NCBI RefSeq assembly: GCF_003330845.1
Contig: NZ_CP026121.1
Span: 4,321,501-4,385,500 of the forward strand
Source of the DNA: Streptomyces sp. Go-475
GTDB lineage: Bacteria > Actinomycetota > Actinomycetes > Streptomycetales > Streptomycetaceae
Direction: 5' to 3'
DNA length: 64,000 nucleotides
Shown: piece by piece, positions 15,820-24,528 of the stretch
Layout: each line of letters opens with the position of its first letter
How positions within the stretch are numbered: the stretch's first letter is position 1
Program-made: the position numbers and the translations under genes
The notes under the pieces: generated by a model
What the model saw: only the letters and a program-made list of their open reading frames with translations
The model's database searches: none
Told to the model about the DNA's origin: nothing

Positions 15820-16341
15820 TCAGCCCTGCGGTTCCAGGTCCTCCTCCTCGAACACCAGCAGCGTGCGCGTGCTCAGCACCTCCGGGATCGCCTGGAGCCG
15901 GGTCAGCACCAGCTCGCGCAGCGACCGGTTGTCGGACACGTGCACCAGCAGCAGCACGTCGAAGTCCCCGCCCACCAGGGCGATGTGGGAGGCGCCGGGC
16001 AGCTGTCGGAGCTGCTCGCGGACCGTGCGCCAGGAGTTCTGGACGATCTTCAGGGTGATGTACGCCGACGTCCCCTGCCCGGCCCGCTCGTGGTTGACGC
16101 GGGCGCCGAAGCCGCGGATGACGCCGTCCTCGACGAGCCGGTTGATGCGGGCGTAGGCGTTCGCGCGCGAGACGTGGACCCGCTCGGCGACCGACCGTAT
16201 CGAGGCGCGGCCGTCCGCCTGGAGCATGCGCAGGATGTCCTGGTCGATGGCGTCCAGGGACCGCGCCGGCGGCAGCGCACCGCTGTCCTCCGGGCTCTCG
16301 GCCATTTGTTCAGCTGCCACCCGCGCCCGCCTCCCTGCCAT
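15820..16341 (-). CDS. bkdR: Lrp/AsnC-family regulator of the bkd operon
   Basis: A 173-residue Lrp/AsnC regulator. The winged helix is at about residues 28-80 (LDAIDQDILRMLQADGRASI, VHVSRANAYARINRLVEDGVI), followed by the RAM ligand-binding domain (GGDFDVLLLVHV). Lrp-type BkdR proteins sense branched-chain amino or keto acids and control bkd operons. Here the gene is divergent from bkdABC with a 151-bp shared control region holding an inverted repeat. The ATG at 16341 has AGGA five bases before it; an internal ATG at 16305 is possible. Confidence 0.85.
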   Translation of the reverse strand: MAGRRARVAAEQMAESPEDSGALPPARSLDAIDQDILRMLQADGRASIRSVAERVHVSRANAYARINRLVEDGVIRGFGARVNHERAGQGTSAYITLKIVQNSWRTVREQLRQLPGASHIALVGGDFDVLLLVHVSDNRSLRELVLTRLQAIPEVLSTRTLLVFEEEDLEPQG

Positions 16342-16360
16342 GGACGTCCTGCGTCCATCT

Positions 16361-16392
16361 CAGGCTGTGGAGAACCGTTTGTCCACAGCCTG
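16361..16392. promoter_or_regulatory. Inverted repeat in the bkdR/bkdA gap, with DnaA-box-like cores
   Basis: CAGGCTGTGGA (16361-16371) and its exact complement TCCACAGCCTG (16382-16392) are separated by ten bases. The right arm with its flank reads TTGTCCACA (16379-16387), a Streptomyces DnaA box, and the left arm reads TGTGGAGAA. It could be the Lrp operator, a DnaA site, or both. It sits 20 bp in front of the regulator gene. Confidence 0.5.
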
Positions 16393-16420
16393 AGGTCACC
16401 CGTAGCCAAAATGTGCCGAC

Positions 16421-16440
16421 GACCGAACAATCGGTAGGTG
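16421..16440. promoter_or_regulatory. Second TetR-type operator, upstream of the first bkd operon
   Basis: GACCGAACAATCGGTAGGTG is identical at 16 of 20 positions to the palindrome in the paaN promoter (13097-13116), including both conserved cores ACCGAAC and ATCGGT. It lies 53 bp before the bkdA start. The likely ligand is the TetR protein encoded at 14682-15272. Confidence 0.55.
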
Positions 16441-16492
16441 AGGCGCGTCACAGCCGACGTGCCTCTCGAAGCTCCCACGAGGAGGTGCCGTC

Positions 16493-17644
16493 ATGACGGT
16501 CATGGAGCAGCGGGGCGCGTACCGGCCGACCCCGCCGCCCGCCTGGCAGCCGCGCATGGATCCCGCGCCGCTGCTGCCCGACGCCGAGCCGTACCGCGTC
16601 CTCGGCACCGAGGCGGCCGCGCAGGCCGACCCGGAGCTGCTGCGGCGGCTCTACGCGGAGCTGGTGAAGGGCCGCCGCTACAACGCGCAGGCCACCGCGC
16701 TCACCAAGCAGGGCCGTCTCGCGGTCTACCCCTCCACCACCGGCCAGGAGGCCTGCGAGGTCGCCGCCGCGCTGGTCCTCGAGGAGCAGGACTGGCTCTT
16801 CCCGAGCTACCGCGACACGCTCGCCGTGGTGGCCCGCGGGGTGGACCCCGTCGAGGCGCTGACCCTGCTGCGCGGCGACTGGCACACCGGCTACGACCCC
16901 TACGAGCACCGCGTCGCGCCCCTGTGCACCCCGCTCGCCACCCAGCTGCCGCACGCCGTGGGCCTCGCGCACGCCGCCCGCCTCAAGGGCGACGACGTCG
17001 TCGCGCTGGCCATGGTCGGCGACGGCGGCACCAGCGAGGGCGACTTCCACGAGGCGCTGAACTTCGCCGCCGTCTGGCAGGCCCCGGTCGTCTTCCTCGT
17101 GCAGAACAACGGCTTCGCGATCTCCGTCCCGCTCGCCAAGCAGACCGCGGCCCCGTCGCTGGCCCACAAGGCCGTCGGCTACGGCATGCCCGGCCGCCTG
17201 GTCGACGGCAACGACGCCGCCGCTGTGCACGAGGTGCTCTCCGACGCCGTACGGCACGCGCGCGAGGGCGGCGGCCCCACCCTCGTCGAGGCCATCACGT
17301 ACCGCGTCGACGCCCACACCAACGCCGACGACGCGACCCGCTACCGCGCTGACGCCGAGGTCGAGACCTGGCGCGCGCACGACCCGATCCAGCTGCTGGA
17401 GCGGGAGCTGACCGCCCGCGGCCTGCTCGACGAGGCCGGCGTCGAAGCCGCCCGGCAGGACGCCGAGACCATGGCGGCGGCCCTGCGCGAGCGCATGAAC
17501 CAGGACCCGGCCCTGGACCCCATGGACCTGTTCACCCACGTCTACGCCGAGCCCACCCCGCAACTGCGCGAGCAGCAGGCCCGGCTGCGGGCCGAGCTGG
17601 AGGCCGAGGCCGACGCCGAGCCCGAGGGGGGCACGCACCGATGA
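16493..17644 (+). CDS. bkdA: Branched-chain 2-oxo acid dehydrogenase E1 component, alpha subunit
   Basis: A 383-residue thiamine-diphosphate-dependent decarboxylase subunit. The TPP motif starts at G176 (GDGGTSEGDFHEALNFAAVW) and ends in QNN; upstream are STTGQEA and FPSYRDTLA. With E1 beta it decarboxylates the 2-oxo acids of Val, Leu and Ile, giving the branched acyl-CoA starters used for iso/anteiso fatty acids and some polyketides. The ATG at 16493 follows GGAGG. The operon order E1alpha-E1beta-E2, without E3, is standard for Streptomyces. The last 20 residues are an acidic Ala/Glu tail. Confidence 0.95.
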   Translation: MTVMEQRGAYRPTPPPAWQPRMDPAPLLPDAEPYRVLGTEAAAQADPELLRRLYAELVKGRRYNAQATALTKQGRLAVYPSTTGQEACEVAAALVLEEQDWLFPSYRDTLAVVARGVDPVEALTLLRGDWHTGYDPYEHRVAPLCTPLATQLPHAVGLAHAARLKGDDVVALAMVGDGGTSEGDFHEALNFAAVWQAPVVFLVQNNGFAISVPLAKQTAAPSLAHKAVGYGMPGRLVDGNDAAAVHEVLSDAVRHAREGGGPTLVEAITYRVDAHTNADDATRYRADAEVETWRAHDPIQLLERELTARGLLDEAGVEAARQDAETMAAALRERMNQDPALDPMDLFTHVYAEPTPQLREQQARLRAELEAEADAEPEGGTHR

Positions 17645-18645
17645 CCACCGTCGCCGTCAAGCCGGCCACCATGGCGCAGGCCCTCACGCGCGCGCTGCGC
17701 GACGCCATGGCCGCCGACCCCGCCGTGCACGTCATGGGCGAGGACGTCGGCACCCTCGGCGGCGTCTTCCGCGTCACCGACGGACTCGCCAAGGAATTCG
17801 GTGAGGACCGCTGCACGGACACCCCGCTGGCCGAGGCGGGCATCCTCGGCACCGCCGTCGGCATGGCGATGTACGGCCTGCGCCCGGTTGTGGAGATGCA
17901 GTTCGACGCGTTCGCCTACCCGGCGTTCGAGCAGCTGATCTCGCACGTATCCCGGATGCGCAACCGCACCCGCGGCGCCATGCCCCTGCCGATCACCATC
18001 CGCGTGCCCTACGGCGGCGGCATCGGCGGCGTCGAGCACCACAGCGACTCCTCCGAGGCGTACTACATGGCGACCCCGGGGCTCCATGTCGTCACGCCCG
18101 CGACCGTCGCCGACGCCTACGGGCTGCTGCGCGCCGCCATCGCCTCCGACGACCCGGTCGTCTTCCTGGAGCCCAAGCGGCTGTACTGGTCGAAGGACGC
18201 CTGGAACCCCGAGGAGCCGACGCCCGTTGAGCCGATAGGCCGCGCGGTGGTGCGGCGCTCGGGCCGGAGCGCCACGCTCATCACGTACGGGCCGTCCGTA
18301 CCCGTCTGCCTGGAGGCGGCCGAGGCGGCCCGGGCCGAGGGCTGGGACCTCGAAGTCGTCGACCTGCGCTCCCTGGTGCCGTTCGACGACGAGACGGTGT
18401 GCGCCTCGGTGCGGCGGACGGGACGCGCGGTCGTCGTCCACGAGTCGGGTTCCTTCGGGGGCCCGGGCGGGGAGATCGCGGCCCGGGTCACGGAGCGCTG
18501 CTTCCACCACCTGGAGGCGCCGGTGCTGCGCGTGGCCGGGTTCGACGTCCCGTACCCGCCGCCGATGCTGGAGCGCCACCACCTGCCCGGTGTGGACCGG
18601 ATCCTGGACGCCGTGGGGCGCCTGCAGTGGGAGGCCGAGAGCTGA
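17641..18645 (+). CDS. bkdB: Branched-chain 2-oxo acid dehydrogenase E1 component, beta subunit
   Basis: A 334-residue transketolase-like subunit that completes the E1 active site. Typical stretches are VMGEDVGTLGGVFRVTDGL, DTPLAEAGILGTAVGMAMYG, FDAFAYPAFEQLISH and RVPYGGGIGGVEHHSDS, then a transketolase C-terminal domain (LEVVDLRSLVPFD, VVVHES). It overlaps bkdA by ATGA. It is a parallel version of the E1 beta at 33544-34521, with many shared blocks, so the two operons are ancient paralogues rather than a recent copy. Confidence 0.95.
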   Translation: MTTVAVKPATMAQALTRALRDAMAADPAVHVMGEDVGTLGGVFRVTDGLAKEFGEDRCTDTPLAEAGILGTAVGMAMYGLRPVVEMQFDAFAYPAFEQLISHVSRMRNRTRGAMPLPITIRVPYGGGIGGVEHHSDSSEAYYMATPGLHVVTPATVADAYGLLRAAIASDDPVVFLEPKRLYWSKDAWNPEEPTPVEPIGRAVVRRSGRSATLITYGPSVPVCLEAAEAARAEGWDLEVVDLRSLVPFDDETVCASVRRTGRAVVVHESGSFGGPGGEIAARVTERCFHHLEAPVLRVAGFDVPYPPPMLERHHLPGVDRILDAVGRLQWEAES

Positions 18646-20030
18646 TGGCACAGGTGCTGGAGTTCAAGCTGCCCGACCTCGGTGAGGGGCTCACCGAGGC
18701 GGAGATCGTCCGCTGGCTGGTCGAGGTCGGCGACGTCGTCGCCGTCGACCAGCCGGTCGTCGAGGTCGAGACGGCCAAGGCGATGGTCGAGGTGCCCTGC
18801 CCCTACGGCGGCGTGGTCACGGCCCGCTTCGGCGAGGAGGGCACCGAACTGCCCGTCGGGGCACCGCTGATCACGGTCGCGGTGGGGGAGCGGCCGCCGT
18901 CCGGCGGCGGCACGGCGGGGGCCGGGAGCGAGGGCTCGGGCAACGTCCTCGTCGGGTACGGCACGTCGCAGGCGCCCGCGCGGCGACGGCGGGTGCGGCC
19001 GGACCGGCCGGTGACGGGGGCGGCCCATGGCCCGGGTGCCGCCGTCCCGGCGGCGGTGGACGGCCGGGCCGGAGACGCCGAAGCGGAGGACGGCCCGGTC
19101 CCCGTGATCTCGCCCCTGGTCCGGCGGCTGGCCCGGCAGAACGGCATCGACCTGCGGGAGCTGACCGGCTCCGGCCCCGACGGGCTGATCCTGCGGGCGG
19201 ACGTGGAGTACGCCCTGCGCGCCGCCGCCCCCGCGGGCGCGGCGACCCCCACGGCTGAGCCGCACGCCCGCGTGCCGCAGGTGACGAGCCCGTCCCTCGC
19301 CCAGGCCACCGCACCACGCCCCTCCGCCACCGCGGCCCCCGGCGAGACCCGCATCCCCCTCAAGGGCGTCCGCGGCGCCGTCGCCGACAAGCTGGCCCGC
19401 AGCCGCCGGGAGATCCCGGACGCCACCTGCTGGGTGGACGCCGACGCCACGGAGCTGATGCGGGCGCGCACGGCCATGAACGCGGCCGGCGGACCGAAGA
19501 TCTCCCTCCTGGCCCTGCTGGCCCGGATCTGCACGGCGGCCCTCGCCCGCTTCCCGGAGCTCAACGCCACGGTGGACGCGGAGGCCAGGGAGGTCGTCCG
19601 GTTCGACCACGTACACCTGGGCTTCGCGGCGCAGACCGACCGGGGGCTCGTCGTCCCGGTCGTACGGGACGCGCACGTCCGCGACGCCGAGTCGCTGACC
19701 GCGGAGTTCGCCCGGCTGACCGAGGCGGGCCGCGCCGGGACGCTGACGCCGGCGGACCTCACCGGCGGGACCTTCACGCTGAACAACTACGGGGTCTTCG
19801 GCGTCGACGGCTCCACGCCGATCATCAACCACCCCGAGGCCGCCATGCTCGGCGTCGGCCGCATCGTCCCCAAGCCCTGGGTGCACGAGGGCGAGCTGGC
19901 GGTGCGCCAGGTCGTCCAGCTCTCCCTCACGTTCGACCACCGGGTGTGCGACGGCGGCGTGGCGGGCGGCTTCCTGCGCTACGTGGCGGACTGCGTGGAG
20001 CAACCGGCGGTGCTGCTGCGGACGCTTTGA
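18645..20030 (+). CDS. bkdC: Branched-chain 2-oxo acid dehydrogenase E2 (dihydrolipoyl acyltransferase)
   Basis: A 461-residue E2. One lipoyl domain (residues 1-80) with the lipoylated lysine in VETAKAMVEV at K45, a Gly/Ala/Pro-rich linker, a peripheral-subunit-binding domain (about 155-190, PLVRRLARQNGIDL), a second linker, and the acyltransferase core ending with the catalytic LTFDHRVCDGG (His432, Asp436). It moves the branched acyl group to CoA. Its start shares one base with the bkdB stop (TGATG). The E3 dihydrolipoyl dehydrogenase must be supplied from elsewhere. Confidence 0.95.
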   Translation: MAQVLEFKLPDLGEGLTEAEIVRWLVEVGDVVAVDQPVVEVETAKAMVEVPCPYGGVVTARFGEEGTELPVGAPLITVAVGERPPSGGGTAGAGSEGSGNVLVGYGTSQAPARRRRVRPDRPVTGAAHGPGAAVPAAVDGRAGDAEAEDGPVPVISPLVRRLARQNGIDLRELTGSGPDGLILRADVEYALRAAAPAGAATPTAEPHARVPQVTSPSLAQATAPRPSATAAPGETRIPLKGVRGAVADKLARSRREIPDATCWVDADATELMRARTAMNAAGGPKISLLALLARICTAALARFPELNATVDAEAREVVRFDHVHLGFAAQTDRGLVVPVVRDAHVRDAESLTAEFARLTEAGRAGTLTPADLTGGTFTLNNYGVFGVDGSTPIINHPEAAMLGVGRIVPKPWVHEGELAVRQVVQLSLTFDHRVCDGGVAGGFLRYVADCVEQPAVLLRTL

Positions 20031-20073
20031 TTCCTGTTCCGGGCCTGAGCAGGCGCCCTTGATCGCGCCGGTT

Positions 20074-20100
20074 CCCCCGCGTTCCCTGTGATCGCGGGGG
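20074..20100. terminator. Possible hairpin after the first bkd operon
   Basis: CCCCCGCG (20074-20081) pairs with CGCGGGGG (20093-20100) around an 11-base loop, 44 bp after the bkdC stop. No T-run follows, as is normal in this genus, and the next gene starts only 17 bp later, so read-through or a leader structure is equally possible. Confidence 0.4.
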
Positions 20101-20116
20101 CACGCATACTCGGGGG

Positions 20117-21160
20117 GTGACCGCCTACGAGCCCCCCGGACGACCCGGCGCCGGCACCGGCCCCGCGCAGCGGGCGGACCCCGCCGCGGACCCGGCCGCG
20201 TACGACGCCGTGCACGACGTCGCGTACGACGCCGTCGTGCTCGCCGGTGGTGCCGCCCGGCGTCTCGGCGGCGCCGACAAACCCGGTGTGCGCGTGGGCG
20301 GGCGGGCCCTGCTCGACCGTGTGCTCGCCGCGTGCGGCGGCGCCCGCACCACCGTCGTGGTCGCCGCGCCCCGGCCGACCGCACGCCCCGTGACCTGGGC
20401 CCGGGAGGACCCGCCCGGCGGCGGTCCGCTCGCCGCGCTCGGCGCCGGGCTGGGGCCCGTCACCGCGGAGCACGTCGTGGTGCTCTCCGCCGACCTGCCG
20501 TTCCTCCAGGAGCGGACCGTCGGGCGGCTGCTGGACACGCTCCGCGCGAGCGGGGCCGACGGCGTGCTGCTGACCGACCCCGACGGCCGCGACCAGCCGC
20601 TCGTGGCCGCGTACCGCACGCGCCGCCTGCACGAGACGCTGGAACTCCTCGCCGGGAGACACGGCGGTCTGGACGGCCTCCCGCTGCGGCGCCTCGTCGC
20701 CGAGCTGGATCTCACCCGCGTCCTGGATCCCGTCGCGTCGTTCGACTGCGACACCTGGGACGACATCGCCACCGCCAGGGCACGCATCAGGGAGCATGGT
20801 CACGTGTTGGATGAATGGATTTCCGCCGTCAAGGACGAACTGGGGATCGACCTCGACGTCGACACCCGCGCCCTGCTCGACCTCGCCCGCGACGCCGCCC
20901 ACGGTGTGGCCAGGCCCGCGGCGCCGCTGACCACCTTCCTCGTCGGCTACGCGGCCGCGCGGGCCGGCTCGGGCCCCGAGGCGGTCGCGGAGGCGTCCCG
21001 CAAGGCAGCGGCCCTCGCGGCCCGCTGGGCGGAGGAGAACACCTCGAAGACCCAGCCCGCCGGCTCGGCCCAGCCCGACGCCTCGGTCCAGTCCCCCGCT
21101 TCGGCCCAGGCCGACGTCGCCCCCGATGCCACGCCCGACACCCGCCCGGACGCCGGATGA
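20117..21160 (+). CDS. MobA-like molybdenum cofactor guanylyltransferase fused to a DUF6457 domain
   Basis: A 347-residue fusion. Residues about 38-225 form a nucleotidyltransferase domain with the MobA signature LAGGAARRLGGADKP (42-56, Lys55 conserved), LSADLPFL and DGRDQPLVAAYR; MobA joins GMP to molybdopterin. Residues about 231-310 (LDEWISAVKDELGIDLDVD, LLDLARDAAHGVARPAAPLT) are a DUF6457-type helical domain of unknown role, and the last 40 residues are an Ala/Pro/Asp-rich tail. The GTG at 20117 follows a G-run. It is coupled by ATGA to moeA, fitting a cofactor role. Confidence 0.85.
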   Translation: MTAYEPPGRPGAGTGPAQRADPAADPAAYDAVHDVAYDAVVLAGGAARRLGGADKPGVRVGGRALLDRVLAACGGARTTVVVAAPRPTARPVTWAREDPPGGGPLAALGAGLGPVTAEHVVVLSADLPFLQERTVGRLLDTLRASGADGVLLTDPDGRDQPLVAAYRTRRLHETLELLAGRHGGLDGLPLRRLVAELDLTRVLDPVASFDCDTWDDIATARARIREHGHVLDEWISAVKDELGIDLDVDTRALLDLARDAAHGVARPAAPLTTFLVGYAAARAGSGPEAVAEASRKAAALAARWAEENTSKTQPAGSAQPDASVQSPASAQADVAPDATPDTRPDAG

Positions 21161-22527
21161 CCCCGCACGGCACCCGCGCCGGTGAGGACGCCGAGGACCT
21201 CGACGTCGAGGAGGTGCTCGCCCTCGTGAGGAACAGCAACAGCACCCCTCCGCCCGACCCCGACGCCCGAGGCGGGACGGACGGCACCCGCACACCGCAC
21301 CGGCCGGACACCCGCCACCACGCCACCCCCTGGCCCAAGGCCCGTGCCCACGCCGAACGCGCCGCCCGGAGCGCCGCCCGGGCCGCCCGCCGCGCCCCCG
21401 TCACCGTGTCTCTCGACGCCGCCCTCGGCCTCACCCTGGCCGCCCCGCTCGACGCCCTCACCGACCTCCCCTCCTTCGACACCTCCGCGATGGACGGCTG
21501 GGCGGTCGCCGGACCCGCCCCCTGGGCCGTACGGGACGAGGGCGTCCTGGCCGGGCACGCCACACCCGCGCCCCTCACCGACGGCGAGGCCGTCCCGATC
21601 GCCACCGGCGCCCGCATCCCCCCGGACACCACCGCCGTCCTGCGCAGCGAGCACGGCCGCACCGACGACAAGGGCCGCCTGCACGCCACCCGGGACGTCG
21701 TCCCCGGCCAGGACATCCGCCCGCGCGGCCAGGAGTGCCGCAGCGGTGATCAGCTCCTCCCCGCCGGCACCCTCGTCACCCCGGCCGTCCTCGGACTCGC
21801 CGCGGCGGCCGGATACGACACGGTCACCGCCGTCCCCCGCCCCCGCGCCGCCGTCCTGGTCCTCGGCGACGAACTGCTCACCGAAGGGCGCCCGCACGAC
21901 GGCCTGATCCGGGACGCGCTCGGCCCGATGCTGCCGCCCTGGCTGCGCGCGCTCGGAGCCGAGGTCACCGCCGTACGACGGATCCGCGACGACGCCGACG
22001 CCCTGCACGAGGCGATCGCCACGGCCGACGCCGACGTCATCGTCACCACCGGCGGCACCGCCGCGGGCCCGGTCGACCACCTCCACCCCACCCTGCGCCG
22101 GATCGGGGCCGAACTCCTCGTGGACGGCGTCAAGGTGCGCCCGGGCCACCCCATGCTGCTGGCCCGTACCGGCGAGACCCAGCACCTCGTCGGCCTGCCG
22201 GGCAACCCGCTCGCCGCGGTCTCCGGGCTGCTGACCCTCGCCGAGCCGCTGCTGCGGACCCTCGCGGCCCGCCCGGCCCCGGAGCCGTACACGCTGCCGC
22301 TCAGGGACGCCGTGCAGGGGCACCCCCACGACACCCGGCTCGTTCCCGTAGTGCTGCGCGGAGACCAGGCCGTGCCGCTGCACTACAACGGCCCGGCCAT
22401 GCTCCGCGGCATCGCGGCGGCCGACGCGCTGGCCGTCGTGCCACCGGGGGGTACACGTCCCGGGCAGGAGGCGGAACTGCTCGACCTGCCCTGGGCGTCC
22501 GCAGGAATCGGGGTGTGTTTCACGTGA
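21157..22527 (+). CDS. moeA: Molybdopterin molybdotransferase MoeA
   Basis: A 456-residue MoeA. Seen are the substrate-side motif FDTSAMDGWAV, PIATGARIPPDTTAV and VPGQDIRPRGQECRSGD, then the MogA-like domain (VLVLGDELL, VIVTTGGTAAGP) with VKVRPGHPMLLA and LPGNPLAAVSG. It inserts molybdate into adenylated molybdopterin. The first 75 residues are a poorly conserved, His/Arg/Pro-rich extension; this adds to the usual length of about 400-420. Its stop codon lies inside the parS palindrome that also contains the early codons of the next gene. Confidence 0.92.
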   Translation: MTPHGTRAGEDAEDLDVEEVLALVRNSNSTPPPDPDARGGTDGTRTPHRPDTRHHATPWPKARAHAERAARSAARAARRAPVTVSLDAALGLTLAAPLDALTDLPSFDTSAMDGWAVAGPAPWAVRDEGVLAGHATPAPLTDGEAVPIATGARIPPDTTAVLRSEHGRTDDKGRLHATRDVVPGQDIRPRGQECRSGDQLLPAGTLVTPAVLGLAAAAGYDTVTAVPRPRAAVLVLGDELLTEGRPHDGLIRDALGPMLPPWLRALGAEVTAVRRIRDDADALHEAIATADADVIVTTGGTAAGPVDHLHPTLRRIGAELLVDGVKVRPGHPMLLARTGETQHLVGLPGNPLAAVSGLLTLAEPLLRTLAARPAPEPYTLPLRDAVQGHPHDTRLVPVVLRGDQAVPLHYNGPAMLRGIAAADALAVVPPGGTRPGQEAELLDLPWASAGIGVCFT

Positions 22528-23621
22528 AACTTCCGGGCCAGGACGCGATCGCCCGCCAGGCGGACGAGCATTTGGTGACCCATCGGGTGAAACTCCCGAG
22601 GAAAGTGGTGGAACATCCGATCCGCCAGGTCGTCAAGCGGCTCTCCATGGCACTGGTGGTCCTCGTCGTGACCGCGCTGATCGTCTACGCCGACCGCGAC
22701 GGCTACAACGACAACGCGGGCGGCGGCCTCACCCTCCTCGACGCCTTCTACTACGCGACCGTCACCCTCTCCACCACCGGCTACGGTGACATCACCCCCG
22801 CCGGCGACGCCGCCCGGCTCACGAACATCCTCGTCATCACGCCCCTGCGCGTGCTGTTCCTGATCATCCTGGTCGGTACCACCCTCGAGGCCCTCACCGA
22901 ACGCACCCGGGAGGAGTGGCGACTGACCCGCTGGAGGTCCACGTTGCGTGATCACACCGTCGTCATCGGCTTCGGCACGAAGGGCAGGTCGGCGATCCGG
23001 ACCGTCTGCGCGACGGGTCTGAAGAAGGAGCAGGTCGTCGTGGTCGACCCGAGCTCCAAGGTGATCGATGCCGCGACCGCCGAGGGCTACACGGGCATCG
23101 TCGGGGACGCGACCCGCAGCGAGGTGCTCAAGCGGGCCGAGGTCCACAAGGCACGGCAGATCATCATCGCGACCCAGCGCGACGACACGGCGGTCCTGGT
23201 GACGCTGACGGCCCGGCAGCTCAACCGCGGGGCGAAGATCGTCGCCACGGTGCGGGAGGAGGAGAACGCGCCGCTGGTCAAGCAGTCGGGCGCCGACGCC
23301 GTCATCACCAGCGCCAGCGCCGCCGGCCGGCTGCTCGGCCTGTCCGTGCTCAGCCCCTCGGCCGGCATGGTGATGGAGGACCTCATCCAGCAGGGCAGCG
23401 GGCTCGACATCGTCGAACGGCCGGTCGTCAAGGCCGAGGTGGGCAAGACGCCGCGGGAGGTCGCCGACCTGGTGGTGAGCGTCATACGGGGGCACCGCGT
23501 GCTCGGCTACGACGATCCGGCCGTCGGGCGGCTGGAGTTGACCGACCGGCTCATCACGATCGTGCGGAAGACACCGGCCACCCAGGTCACCCCCGACATC
23601 CGCCCGATGTCCCGCGACTGA
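22515..23621 (+). CDS. Potassium channel with RCK/TrkA-N domain
   Basis: A 368-residue two-helix K+ channel. Helix 1 is about residues 44-60, the selectivity filter is TTGYGD (87-92), helix 2 about 103-122, then a cytoplasmic RCK domain whose Rossmann motif is GFGTKG (152-157), and a TrkA-C-like end. Such channels conduct K+ and are gated by nucleotides or Ca2+ bound to RCK. The GTG at 22515 has AGGA eight bases before it; GTG 22524 (GTGA overlap with moeA) is the alternative. The 5' end of the coding region doubles as parS, which constrains codons 2-6. Confidence 0.93.
   Translation: MFHVKLPGQDAIARQADEHLVTHRVKLPRKVVEHPIRQVVKRLSMALVVLVVTALIVYADRDGYNDNAGGGLTLLDAFYYATVTLSTTGYGDITPAGDAARLTNILVITPLRVLFLIILVGTTLEALTERTREEWRLTRWRSTLRDHTVVIGFGTKGRSAIRTVCATGLKKEQVVVVDPSSKVIDAATAEGYTGIVGDATRSEVLKRAEVHKARQIIIATQRDDTAVLVTLTARQLNRGAKIVATVREEENAPLVKQSGADAVITSASAAGRLLGLSVLSPSAGMVMEDLIQQGSGLDIVERPVVKAEVGKTPREVADLVVSVIRGHRVLGYDDPAVGRLELTDRLITIVRKTPATQVTPDIRPMSRD
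22517..22530. other. parS centromere site (ParB binding)
   Basis: GTTTCACGTGAAAC is a perfect 14-bp palindrome identical to the Streptomyces parS core. ParB loads here, spreads, and forms the segregation complex moved by ParA. The site overlaps the moeA stop codon (TGA at 22525-22527) and the first codons of the channel gene. Most Streptomyces parS sites lie in an origin-proximal cluster, so this places the window near oriC. Confidence 0.93.
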
Positions 23622-23639
23622 CCGGCCCGGCAGCGGACA

Positions 23640-23666
23640 ACCGGCCGCCCGCGCGTGACGGCCGGT
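23640..23666. terminator. Hairpin between convergent channel and ABC genes
   Basis: ACCGGCCG (23640-23647) pairs with CGGCCGGT (23659-23666) around an 11-base loop, in the 58-bp gap between two converging genes. It can act in both directions. Confidence 0.6.
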
Positions 23667-23679
23667 CAAAACCCCAGCG

Positions 23680-24528
23680 CTACTTCCGGTTGTACAGCCG
23701 CATCGTGACCGGCCCGAAGACCAGCACGAACAGCCCGGCCCACCCCAGCGACCAGGCGACCTCGGCGGCCGGCCAGTCGCCGCCCATCAGCCCGCGCACC
23801 GCCGACGCCAGATGTGTGATGGGGCTGTTGTTGACGAACGCCTGGAGCCAGCCCGGCATGGTCTTCGGGTCGACGAACACGTTCGACAGGAACGTGAGCG
23901 GGAAGATCACCATCATGCTGACGCCCATCACCGACTTCTCGGTGCGCAGCATCAGCCCGAACATCGTCCAGATCCACGAGAACGCGAACGAGAACAGCAC
24001 CAGCAGGGCGATCCCGGCGAGTACACCGGCGATCCCGCCGTCCGGCCGGTAGCCCAGGACGAGGCCGACCGTGAGCATCACCACGGACGCGATCGTGTAC
24101 CGCAGGGCGTCACCGAGCAGATAGCCGACCATCGTCGACGGCCGCCAGATCGGCAGGCTGCGGAACCGGTCGAAGACGCCCTTCTCGATGTCGGTGTTCA
24201 CCGAGACGCCCGTGTACATCGTGATCATCACGACCGACATCACGAGGATGCCCGGCAGCAGGAACTGGATGTACTCCTTCGGCGAGCCGGCCAGCGCCCC
24301 GCCGAACAGGTACGTGTACATCAGCACCATCATGATCGGGAACGCCGTGACGTCGAAGAGCTGCTCCGGCACGTGCTTGATCTTCAGCATCGCCCGCCAG
24401 CCGAAGGTCATGGAGGCCGACCAGGCGCTGGGCCGCGGCGGCCGGTCCTTGGCGATGAGCAGCGCGGCGAGGGACTCGGCGCTGACGGGGGCGAGTTCCT
24501 TGCTCTCGGTGGTCGTCGCGGTGCTCAT
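23680..24528 (-). CDS. DrrB-type ABC transporter permease
   Basis: A 282-residue ABC-2 permease with six hydrophobic segments. [38 protein letters not shown] and [24 protein letters not shown] are the family landmarks shared with DrrB of daunorubicin export. It starts at ATG 24528 in an ATGA overlap with the ATPase gene upstream, so the two are made together. Substrate unknown; drugs, lipids or glycolipids are typical for the family. Confidence 0.9.
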   Translation of the reverse strand: MSTATTTESKELAPVSAESLAALLIAKDRPPRPSAWSASMTFGWRAMLKIKHVPEQLFDVTAFPIMMVLMYTYLFGGALAGSPKEYIQFLLPGILVMSVVMITMYTGVSVNTDIEKGVFDRFRSLPIWRPSTMVGYLLGDALRYTIASVVMLTVGLVLGYRPDGGIAGVLAGIALLVLFSFAFSWIWTMFGLMLRTEKSVMGVSMMVIFPLTFLSNVFVDPKTMPGWLQAFVNNSPITHLASAVRGLMGGDWPAAEVAWSLGWAGLFVLVFGPVTMRLYNRK

